The position numbers and the translations under genes are program-made. This document shows positions 1-5,145 of a DNA stretch of 14,662 nt, in pieces. Each line of letters opens with the position of its first letter. Positions within the stretch are counted from its first letter, which is position 1. Source of the stretch: Deltaproteobacteria bacterium (GTDB lineage Bacteria; SAR324; JACQKK01); contig JAOUPZ010000029.1 of NCBI GenBank assembly GCA_029879595.1, positions 1-14,662 of the forward strand. The letters are read 5' to 3'. Under the pieces are notes generated by a model. It searched no databases and was not told where the DNA came from. It saw only the letters and a list, made by a program, of their open reading frames with translations.

Positions 1-52
1 GCCCCAGGTTGCCCAATGCCGGGGAGGTCTGTTCGCCATCGTTCTGATGACA

Positions 53-66
53 TGACATTTTTGTCA
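53..66. promoter_or_regulatory. palindrome TGACA-N4-TGTCA, copy 1
   Basis: A perfect 5+5 bp palindrome with a TTTT spacer, within the longer string CATGACA-TTTT-TGTCAGG. Copy 2 at 139-151 shares the same outer bases, CA before and GG after, but has a 3-nt spacer. A repeated dyad of this kind is typical of a transcription-factor operator. It lies about 235 bp upstream of the start predicted from the sigma-54-like match, a distance usual for enhancer-binding proteins. The binding protein is unknown. Confidence 0.45.
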
Positions 67-110
67 GGATGGAGCCAATCCGCATGACATGGGCAACGCT
101 TTGATGTAAC

Positions 111-171
111 AGGGTTTTTGCGAGGATAACTTTCAGCATGACAAAATGTCAGGCAAAACCGAAAAAACCCT
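111..171. repeat. 9-bp inverted repeat flanking palindrome 2
   Basis: AGGGTTTTT at 111-119 is the exact reverse complement of AAAAACCCT at 163-171. The 43-nt interval holds the palindrome at 139-151 near its centre. The arms could form a cruciform or RNA stem, or mark a larger protein-binding region. The loop is too long for a standard terminator. Confidence 0.4.
139..151. promoter_or_regulatory. palindrome TGACA-N3-TGTCA, copy 2
   Basis: Second copy of the dyad at 53-66, again read as CATGACA...TGTCAGG, with an AAA spacer. It lies about 145 bp upstream of the start predicted from the sigma-54-like promoter. The one-base difference in spacer length from copy 1 is unusual if both bind the same dimer. 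A partial third copy, CATGACATG, is visible at 83-91 without a matching right half. Confidence 0.4.
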
Positions 172-261
172 GATCTGAAAACCGCTTTCCTGCCCCGCCT
201 TTAAACCAGATTTTATTTACACATCATATACTTAGGAATTTTCCTGCTTCTGCGCTCAGCA

Positions 262-278
262 TTGGCACACTGCTGGCA
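262..278 (+). promoter_or_regulatory. sigma-54-like promoter (-24/-12)
   Basis: The sequence TTGGCAC-ACTGC-TGGCA has the GG-N10-GC spacing of sigma-54 promoters. It matches the -24 element TTGGCAC fully, while the -12 element is TGGCA instead of TTGCA. Transcription would begin near 289, giving a leader of about 290 nt before the gene at 582. A similar match occurs by chance inside the yqeY coding end (1671-1686), so the motif alone is not strong proof. Upstream palindromes at enhancer distance raise its plausibility. Confidence 0.4.
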
Positions 279-303
279 GAAAGGGTATTCAGCCCTATCG
301 GAA

Positions 304-438
304 AGCCTAAAGTACAAGGCTGTGCGAAAAGGCGAGGCAGTACAAAACAAGGACTCCCCGGCAAGCAACAGGCCGGAGCAATCAGGAGTCCCGGTTGAAA
401 ATATCCGGCAGGCCAGATGAAGCAGTCCTGGCAGCCGG
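304..438 (+). promoter_or_regulatory. structured leader RNA candidate (three hairpins)
   Basis: Three successive inverted repeats are visible. AGCCT at 304-308 pairs with AGGCT at 317-321. GGACTCC at 351-357 pairs with GGAGTCC at 385-391, with an inner CCGGC/GCCGG stem (358-362, 372-376). CCGGC plus GCCAG (405-409, 412-416) pairs with CTGGC plus GCCGG (428-432, 434-438). No U-run follows, so these do not look like terminators. The fold does not match a riboswitch class I can name from sight. It may be an mRNA leader element or a small RNA. Confidence 0.35.
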
Positions 439-581
439 TGATTGGAACTGGGGTTGAACAAGGGTCAGGAATCGTGGGAGAGGAAACGTAAAGTTTTGGC
501 GATTCACTGCCCGGGGTTAAGATGTAACCAGCCGGATTAGCCGCGTGCGGAAAATTCGGAAAAGGATGTATCGGAGGAGTC

Positions 582-965
582 ATGACAAAGTTCGGAATCA
601 GAAGAATCAATCAGATAGTCAAGGACCTCACCAGAAAACGCGAAGCCCTTCATCACAGTGGCGAACTGGCCCTGAACGAGGCAAAGGACTTCAACAGAGG
701 CGTTTTTTCAGGAGAAATGGAGCGTTTCGATAGCGCCCTGGAAAAGATTCAGCACAACGCCCAGCTTCTTAACAGGTTCACCACGGACCTGGTGGGCAGC
801 CTGCCTTACTGTGACATCAAAACCAAGACGCAGCTCGGCAGAAACGCCCATTTTGGCGACAGGGGCAGCCTGGAGCAGGTAATGGACGATGCCCGGGCCG
901 AAATCATCATGCACGCCAACACCATGAAAGATGCCCTGACAAAGCTGGAACTGCTTATCGGCTGA
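582..965 (+). CDS. hypothetical helical protein, 127 aa
   Basis: I do not recognise this protein. It is 127 residues, without signal peptide or membrane segment, charged and apparently almost all alpha-helical, with a basic N-terminus (MTKFGIRRINQIVKDL) and a helical C-terminal third. It contains one cysteine, in the segment LPYCDIKTKT. No known catalytic motif is visible. The ATG at 582 follows a strong ribosome binding site, GGAGGAG, about 4 nt upstream, which supports real expression and this start. It is a single-gene unit: a long structured leader precedes it and a strong GC hairpin (983-1015) follows within 20 nt. If the upstream sigma-54-like promoter is real, expression depends on an activator and a signal. 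A structural or adaptor role is possible but unsupported. Confidence 0.75.
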   Translation: MTKFGIRRINQIVKDLTRKREALHHSGELALNEAKDFNRGVFSGEMERFDSALEKIQHNAQLLNRFTTDLVGSLPYCDIKTKTQLGRNAHFGDRGSLEQVMDDARAEIIMHANTMKDALTKLELLIG

Positions 966-982
966 GGGGCACCGGCAATACT

Positions 983-1015
983 CCCGCGCACTCCCGCTCC
1001 GGCGGAGTGCGCGGG
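983..1015 (+). terminator. strong GC-rich hairpin after the 127-aa gene
   Basis: CCCGCGCACTCC at 983-994 pairs perfectly with GGAGTGCGCGGG at 1004-1015 across a 9-nt loop, 17 nt after the stop codon. The stem is very stable, but the following bases (GCACAATCC) have no U-run. It is therefore an unconventional terminator or an mRNA 3'-end stabiliser. Confidence 0.5.
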
Positions 1016-1078
1016 GCACAATCCTCAGAGCCTGATCTGCGTATCATGACGGTTTCCACCCGGAAGCCGTGTTTCAGT

Positions 1079-1197
1079 CGGGATTCCGTTTTCACTTCAC
1101 CTACAACCTCCACAGGCGGAATCCCGGCACCTCCTCCTCATAAAACCGTGCGCACCCGGATGTCTTATCAAACGGTCGCTCAAATGGGGAACGGCTC
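1079..1197 (-). mobile_element. possible relic of a group II intron 3' end
   Basis: Read on the minus strand, GAGCCGT (1197-1191) could pair with ACGGTTTT (1149-1142), as the two strands of intron domain V do. GTGCGCACGGTTTTATGAGG (1155-1136) resembles, from memory, domain V/VI junctions of bacterial introns. A perfect 10-bp stem follows, CGGGATTCCG/CGGAATCCCG (1117-1126 with 1079-1088), in the position of domain VI. Against this, the domain V loop would be about 40 nt instead of a tetraloop, and no reverse-transcriptase gene is near. At best it is a degraded fragment. Confidence 0.25.
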
Positions 1198-1440
1198 AGG
1201 CCCATCACCGGTTTAAGGCCCCAGGTCAAGCCTCAACCATGGTTTTTTAAAAGCCGGAAGCGGTGCCTTTTGACATCGAGAATAACCGGGCACCAGAAAT
1301 CTACGTTAAAAAAACAGCAGCCAGGGGCTTGCGCCCGAGAAGATTCGCACCGAAAATAACCAAGTAAAATACGAAACCCGGCCTGGTAAAAAGCAGGAAC
1401 TGATGGATTGAATGACCATTCAATAAACCCGGAGAAACCA

Positions 1441-1632
1441 ATGAAACAGCTTGATACAGGTGTTTTTTTTAAAGCGGTGGTATTTTCAACTCTGCTGACG
1501 ATTTTCCTGATGGGGTGCTCGGGATCTTCCGGCAGAAAAGTCGATGAGGAAAGCGGCCGTAAACGATGCCCTGAAACCAACCTGAAGGTGCCGTGTTATG
1601 TGGGGCCTGACGGTTTGCTGTACCTGGAGTGA
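1441..1632 (+). CDS. small lipoprotein, 63 aa
   Basis: A short secreted protein with a clear lipoprotein signal: a lysine near the N-terminus, a hydrophobic core from about residue 12, and the lipobox LMGC with the acylated cysteine at residue 26. The mature part is only 38 residues (CSGSSGRKVDEESGRKRC...), charged, with two further cysteines that could form a disulfide. Serine and glycine follow the lipid-bearing cysteine, which in Lol sorting rules favours the outer membrane. The ATG at 1441 follows GGAGAAACC; an in-frame upstream ATG at 1408 would place 11 residues before the signal and is less likely. It stands alone, convergent with yqeY. I do not recognise its family. It resembles small entericidin-like or LptM-like lipoproteins only in size and layout. 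Confidence 0.7.
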   Translation: MKQLDTGVFFKAVVFSTLLTIFLMGCSGSSGRKVDEESGRKRCPETNLKVPCYVGPDGLLYLE

Positions 1633-1665
1633 GCCCGCGAGGGAACAGTTTTTACGCACCAAAGG

Positions 1666-2121
1666 TCAGGTGGCACCCTGCTGGCCGGCAAGTATCTCCT
1701 TTACCAGTTTCGACGCGGCACCCATATCCACCCCCGCAACCTGACGCAGAGCCGCCATCACCTTGCCCAGGTCCTGCATTCCGCTGGCGCCGGATTCCTC
1801 AATGGCCTTTCTGACTGCTGATTCAAGGGCCTCGCCACCAAGTTGCGCGGGCAGCAGCTTTTCCAGCACCTGGATGATCCGGGCGTTCTCCTGATATTCC
1901 TCTCGGGATTCATCCAGATACTCGTTGGCCTCCATTCTTTCCCGGACCTCTTTTTTGGCCAGGCCCAGCATCTCCTCATCGTTCAGAGGCTTGCCCACGC
2001 CCCTGCCCGGTTCGGTCAGCTTGTTCATCACCTTGGCCTTCAGCGAGCGATAGCCCGCCAGGGCCGCCTTGTCCTTTTCCTTCAAGGCCGTCTTGATTGC
2101 ATCGTCGAGATCGAACTTCAC
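1666..2121 (-). CDS. yqeY: GatB/YqeY domain protein
   Basis: A 151-residue YqeY-family protein, related to the tail domain of the GatB subunit of the Asp/Glu-tRNA amidotransferase. Family features seen: an N-terminal helical part starting FDLDDAIKTALKEKDKAAL, the central ELLxxAxKEVRER-like stretch (here MLGLAKKEVRERMEA), and the C-terminal small helical domain ending in GVDMGAASKLVKEIL. The length is normal for the family. The start is GTG at 2121, chosen because it follows the strong Shine-Dalgarno sequence AGGAGGAAG directly and because the family begins at this residue. The free-standing protein is thought to act on tRNA or translation, but its exact role is not settled. It is separated from clpX by 242 bp and probably has its own promoter. 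Confidence 0.93.
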   Translation of the reverse strand: MKFDLDDAIKTALKEKDKAALAGYRSLKAKVMNKLTEPGRGVGKPLNDEEMLGLAKKEVRERMEANEYLDESREEYQENARIIQVLEKLLPAQLGGEALESAVRKAIEESGASGMQDLGKVMAALRQVAGVDMGAASKLVKEILAGQQGAT

Positions 2122-2343
2122 CTTCCTCCTCTTGGCTCAGAGCGCCAGGAAAACCCGCGGTGAGAACACCAGCCCGGATACAACCCGCGATCCGGTTACC
2201 AGACCGGGGATGCTATTGTTTTGGGATAACATGTTTTTGAATTCGCATACGGAAAAGAACCAGGACCCCCACGGCCTCCGGCTGCCCATGCGGCTCACGG
2301 ACAAAGAATCAAGGACCGCACGCCGGGTGATATTATCAACTCC

Positions 2344-2379
2344 CCGGTACCTGAAGTTCCGGCTCAGCTTATTCTGAGC
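2344..2379 (-). terminator. weak hairpin pair at the clpX 3' end
   Basis: GCTCAG (2362-2367) pairs with CTGAGC (2374-2379), overlapping the clpX stop codon. Directly downstream on the minus strand, CCGG arms at 2344-2347 and 2359-2362 flank a second imperfect dyad. There is no U-run, so termination by this structure is uncertain. Confidence 0.25.
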
Positions 2380-3626
2380 TTTCTTTCATCTTCCTGGGCT
2401 TCGTCAAAGACCAGTATGGGCTCTGTCTTCTTGCTTACCACATCCTCGGTGATAAGGACCTTCTTGATGTTTTCCTTGGATGGAACCTGGTACATGACAT
2501 CCAGCATGATGTTTTCCAGGATTGCCCTCAGCCCCCGTGCGCCCGTCTTGCGGCGGGTGGCCTCAGCGGATACCAGGGCCAGCGCACCCGGAGTCACCTC
2601 CAGCTCCACGTTTTCCAGTTCAAAGAGCCTTGTGTACTGTTTGATTAGCGCGTTCTTGGGCTCCACCAGGATCTTCATGAGATCCTCCTCGGACAATTCG
2701 TCCAGGGTGGTAACCACCGGAATCCGTCCCACGAACTCCGGAATTAGCCCGAACTTCAGCAGGTCCTCCGGCTCCACCTGTCTCAGGACATCCCCCAGGT
2801 TCTGATCCTTCCGGGATACCTGCTCGTTCCCAAAGCCTATGGTCTTGCGGCCCACACGCTGGTTGATGATGTTGTTCAGGCCCACAAACGCCCCGCCACA
2901 GATGAACAGAATATTCGAGGTGTCCACCTGCAGGAACTCCTGCTGGGGATGCTTGCGCCCCCCCTGGGGCGGAATATTGGCCACCGTGCCCTCAATCACC
3001 TTGAGCAGGGCCTGCTGAACTCCCTCGCCCGAAACGTCCCTGGTTATGGAAACGTTCTCGCTCTTGCGGGCGATCTTGTCGATTTCGTCAATGTAGACAA
3101 TGCCTTCCTCGGCCCGCTCAATGTCATAGTCGGCGTTCTGGAGCAGTTTGAGGATGATGTTCTCCACGTCCTCGCCCACATACCCGGCCTCAGTAAGCGT
3201 GGTGGCGTCCGCCATGGCGAACGGCACATTTAGCAGCTTGGCCAGTGTCTGGGCCAGGAGCGTCTTGCCGGTGCCGGTTGGCCCGATCATCAGGATATTG
3301 CTCTTGTGCAGTTCCACATCGCTGCTGCCGCCGCCCATGCGGATCCGCTTGTAATGGTTGTATACGGCGACGCTGAGCACCTTCTTGGCGTGCTCCTGCC
3401 CCACCACATAGTTGTCCAGGACTTCCTTGATTTCGAAAGGCTTGAGGAACTTGGTTTCCTGCTGGCTGAGCTGTTCCTTGCTCCATTCCTCTTCCATGAT
3501 GTCGTTGCACAGTTCCACGCATTCATTGCAGATATACACGGTAGGACCGGCAATGATCTTCTTGACGTCGTTTTGTGATTTTCCGCAAAACGAGCAGCGC
3601 AGAATGTTTCCCTTCGATTGGCTCAT
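2364..3626 (-). CDS. clpX: ATP-dependent Clp protease ATP-binding subunit ClpX
   Basis: A complete 420-residue ClpX, the AAA+ unfoldase that feeds substrates to ClpP in the cytoplasm. The N-terminal zinc-binding domain has its four cysteines at 11, 14, 33 and 36. The ATPase core shows Walker A GPTGTGKT (lysine 121), Walker B with Asp180-Glu181 in IVYIDEIDK, the pore loop GYVGED, the RKH-type loop and the arginine-rich end of the AAA+ small domain (RRKTGARGLRAI). The ClpP-docking IGF tripeptide is intact at 263-265, so a ClpP partner must exist elsewhere. The ATG at 3626 follows GGTGGAG. In many bacteria the order is tig-clpP-clpX-lon; here neither clpP nor lon is adjacent, and the upstream neighbour is an unrelated barrel protein 418 bp away. 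A hairpin, GGCAC/GTGCC (3648-3664), sits just before the ribosome binding site. Confidence 0.98.
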   Translation of the reverse strand: MSQSKGNILRCSFCGKSQNDVKKIIAGPTVYICNECVELCNDIMEEEWSKEQLSQQETKFLKPFEIKEVLDNYVVGQEHAKKVLSVAVYNHYKRIRMGGGSSDVELHKSNILMIGPTGTGKTLLAQTLAKLLNVPFAMADATTLTEAGYVGEDVENIILKLLQNADYDIERAEEGIVYIDEIDKIARKSENVSITRDVSGEGVQQALLKVIEGTVANIPPQGGRKHPQQEFLQVDTSNILFICGGAFVGLNNIINQRVGRKTIGFGNEQVSRKDQNLGDVLRQVEPEDLLKFGLIPEFVGRIPVVTTLDELSEEDLMKILVEPKNALIKQYTRLFELENVELEVTPGALALVSAEATRRKTGARGLRAILENIMLDVMYQVPSKENIKKVLITEDVVSKKTEPILVFDEAQEDERKLRIS

Positions 3627-4044
3627 TATTTAAGCTCCACCTTGCCTGGCACGGGGACAGTGCCCGTCATCCGGGCCCCGGTTTCGGGCTGCTTTTGCAA
3701 TCCCATGGGACTCGGTCCGTCCTGCAGCCCCTGCGGCCTACATTTATCCCCCCTCATCCCTGTGAGGGGCGGGCGGTTTCCAACCCGGCTTTATGCTCGG
3801 GAAATCTTCAGGAACAGCCACCCGGACGGTTTAGTTATCTTACCCTTAATCCTTCCAATCAGCAAAAACAACATTCATTTGTCCGGCAGTGTTCCGGTTT
3901 TTTCTTTGCCCGCCACCCAAAACTCCGGCTGGCTCTTTCCATTAATATTCTAACGCCGCCGGCCTTGATTCTGGTGCTTTGTAGCATGTATATCCGCTCC
4001 CGGTCAAAATCTCCGCCACCGGAAAAGCCCTAAGCCCTCCCTCA
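3627..4044. other. 418-bp region between the barrel gene and clpX
   Basis: No gene is supported on either strand. It should contain the clpX promoter and leader. Visible elements are a promoter-like pair at 3837-3865 (minus strand), a short hairpin at 3648-3664 close to the clpX ribosome binding site, and weakly paired arms CCGGT/ACCGG (4000-4022) after the barrel gene. Much of the leader-side DNA is C-rich on the plus strand. Confidence 0.5.
3837..3865 (-). promoter_or_regulatory. candidate sigma-70-type promoter for clpX
   Basis: On the minus strand TTGCTG (3865-3860) and TAAGAT (3842-3837) are separated by exactly 17 bp. They match 3 of 6 and 4 of 6 consensus positions. It would give a clpX leader of about 200 nt. 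No CIRCE or sigma-32 pattern was noticed. Confidence 0.3.
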
Positions 4045-4743
4045 TCAGTAATAATACCTGATGGAGAAGGTGGGGAAGGAAGTGGTTGAAATATTCGTGA
4101 CATTTCTTCCTCCCACGCTTTGTGAACCCAGGCCAAGCTCGGCAGAAAAACCCAGGTTGGGAAGCGTTACCAGGAAGATCTCCGTACCCAGAAACACCCG
4201 CGCCGTTGATCCCATCCCGGAAAAGCTCTTGGCCCCGGTGTTGTCCTCAACGCTGATGATGCCCAGTCCCCCTCCCCAGTACAGGTCCAGATTGGCGCGC
4301 CTGGAAAACACCGAAAGATACCTGACCTCCAGGGATACCACTTCCAGGATTTTTTTCTCATCATCGCTGGCGCTGAAGAAGCCCAGCAGCAGGTCCAGGG
4401 CCTTGTCCCTGGTCATCCAAATCTTGGCCGAGAGAGCATCCACCCCGTATTCCACAGCGGTCGCCCCCACCCCCGGCGGAGGATTTCTGTGAACGAAGCC
4501 CAACCCGATCCGCCGCGAGAAGTCGCGTTCTCCATCCTGTTCAAACACCACCAGGTGGATATCGCTGCGCTTGACCTTGATCGCTCCGAACCCGCTGGCC
4601 GATTCAATGGTGACCATGTCATCATCAACGGCGGTGATACGCCCCTTGATGGCCTCACCGGTATTAAGGTGAACGGTTTCCGCCAGCAGGGGGGAAACCA
4701 TTCCCAGGATGATCAGGATTGTGGACAGCCAGGTCTTCAACAT
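4045..4743 (-). CDS. secreted protein with small beta domain and predicted outer-membrane beta-barrel
   Basis: A 232-residue exported protein. Residues 1-21 form a typical signal peptide, with cleavage predicted after Ala21 (LLA/E). Residues 22 to about 70 look like the small all-beta domain seen in many bacterial proteins with the pattern VxLxxGxxIxGxI...VTIE (here VHLNTGEAIKGRITAVDDDMVTIE). From about residue 75 onward, alternating hydrophobic beta strands with aromatic girdles (LDLYWGGGLGIIS, ARVFLGTEIFLVT) end in the tyrosine-rich FSIRYYY, as expected for insertion by the Bam machinery. The open frame extends far upstream, but the ATG at 4743 is chosen because the signal peptide begins there and GGAAAA precedes it. 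I do not know its ligand or function. It may be an orphan surface protein; clpX downstream is probably expressed separately. Confidence 0.8.
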   Translation of the reverse strand: MLKTWLSTILIILGMVSPLLAETVHLNTGEAIKGRITAVDDDMVTIESASGFGAIKVKRSDIHLVVFEQDGERDFSRRIGLGFVHRNPPPGVGATAVEYGVDALSAKIWMTRDKALDLLLGFFSASDDEKKILEVVSLEVRYLSVFSRRANLDLYWGGGLGIISVEDNTGAKSFSGMGSTARVFLGTEIFLVTLPNLGFSAELGLGSQSVGGRNVTNISTTSFPTFSIRYYY

Positions 4744-4760
4744 CGTTTTTCCGCGGTTTC

Positions 4761-4782
4761 CAGGCCTGACAGATAAGGCCTG
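4761..4782 (-). promoter_or_regulatory. leader hairpin upstream of the barrel gene
   Basis: CAGGCCT at 4761-4767 and AGGCCTG at 4776-4782 form a perfect 7-bp stem with an 8-nt loop, 18 nt upstream of the start codon at 4743. It could be a leader structure affecting translation or an operator dyad. Confidence 0.3.
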
Positions 4783-4953
4783 TCCCAGGGGTTGATAAAA
4801 AATACGAGTCTCCAGGCCTTGTAATGCAATAATACAGCCACAACAGTCGGCTTTCCGGGGCCATCCGCCCTGGCTGGCAAGGCCGCCCCGCAAGTCGTAT
4901 AACCGGGTGAGGGCACCTTGCCCGGTTTTGTGGCGTATCGAAAGAAAAAATGG

Positions 4954-5016
4954 CACAGTAATACCCCAGGGGATTGCGGCAGGAGTCACAGCAATACCCC
5001 AGGGGATTGCGGCAGG
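4954..5016. repeat. 30-bp tandem direct repeat, period 33 bp
   Basis: Two copies, 4954-4983 and 4987-5016, differ at one base. The unit reads CACAG-T/C-AATACCCCAGGGG followed by ATTGCGGCAGG, and contains the dyad CCCC-A-GGGG. A degenerate third copy starts near 5021 (CAGTACTGCCCC), and another CCCAGGGGTTG lies at 4785-4795. The unit could be a repeated operator or a slipped-strand duplication. Confidence 0.9.
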
Positions 5017-5145
5017 TGACCAGTACTGCCCCTGAGAAATAAGGCCGGGGCCAAACCTTTCGGCTTTTACGGTTATTCCACTCCAGGCGGATTTCCCTCC
5101 AGAACAGTTGACAGGGAATCTGGCCAAAAGAAGGGCTGAACATAT

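Larger units (their letters stand above)
1..581. other. non-coding upstream region with dense regulatory-looking structure
   Basis: No convincing gene was found here. Open frames exist on the minus strand, but their proline- and cysteine-rich translations and lack of a good ribosome binding site argue against coding. From left to right the stretch holds two matching palindromes (53-66 and 139-151), a 9-bp inverted repeat around the second (111-119 with 163-171), a sigma-54-like promoter match (262-278) and three hairpins (304-438), before the plus-strand gene starting at 582. The order suggests a long regulated promoter with an untranslated leader; that reading is inference. Confidence 0.6.
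966..1440. other. 475-bp intergenic region
   Basis: No protein gene is supported. It contains the hairpin at 983-1015, a long inverted repeat at 1079-1126, and a stretch on the minus strand resembling the 3' end of a group II intron (1079-1197). A good -35 hexamer TTGACA occurs at 1270-1275, but no -10 box is found at the right distance. AT-richer sequence at 1295-1400 probably carries the promoter of the lipoprotein gene at 1441, which I cannot place exactly. Confidence 0.5.
4744..5145. other. 402-bp divergent intergenic region
   Basis: No gene is supported, although long open frames cross it on the minus strand. They read through the tandem repeat as an 11-residue peptide repeat and lack a start signal. 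The region must hold the promoters of the barrel gene and of the PgpH operon. Visible elements are the hairpin at 4761-4782, the 30-bp tandem repeat at 4954-5016, and a perfect TTGACA at 5108-5113 facing the operon with no good -10 box at normal spacing. Confidence 0.5.

Noticed and set aside
224..610. 128-codon open frame on the minus strand in the left intergenic region
   Set aside because: The proline-, cysteine- and phenylalanine-rich translation has no family look. It runs into the start of the opposite gene and over the hairpins and sigma-54-like match.
1007..1216. 69-codon open frame downstream of the first gene
   Set aside because: It starts inside a terminator-like hairpin and has no ribosome binding site. 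The proline/serine/threonine-rich translation is better explained as antisense of a structured RNA relic.
1270..1275. Perfect -35 hexamer TTGACA upstream of the lipoprotein gene
   Set aside because: No -10-like hexamer is found 16-19 bp downstream, so it is not called as a promoter.
1671..1686. Second sigma-54-like match TGGCAC-CCTGC-TGGCC on the plus strand
   Set aside because: It lies inside the end of yqeY, in antisense orientation, with no gene following on that strand. It shows that such matches occur by chance and lowers confidence in the one at 262-278.
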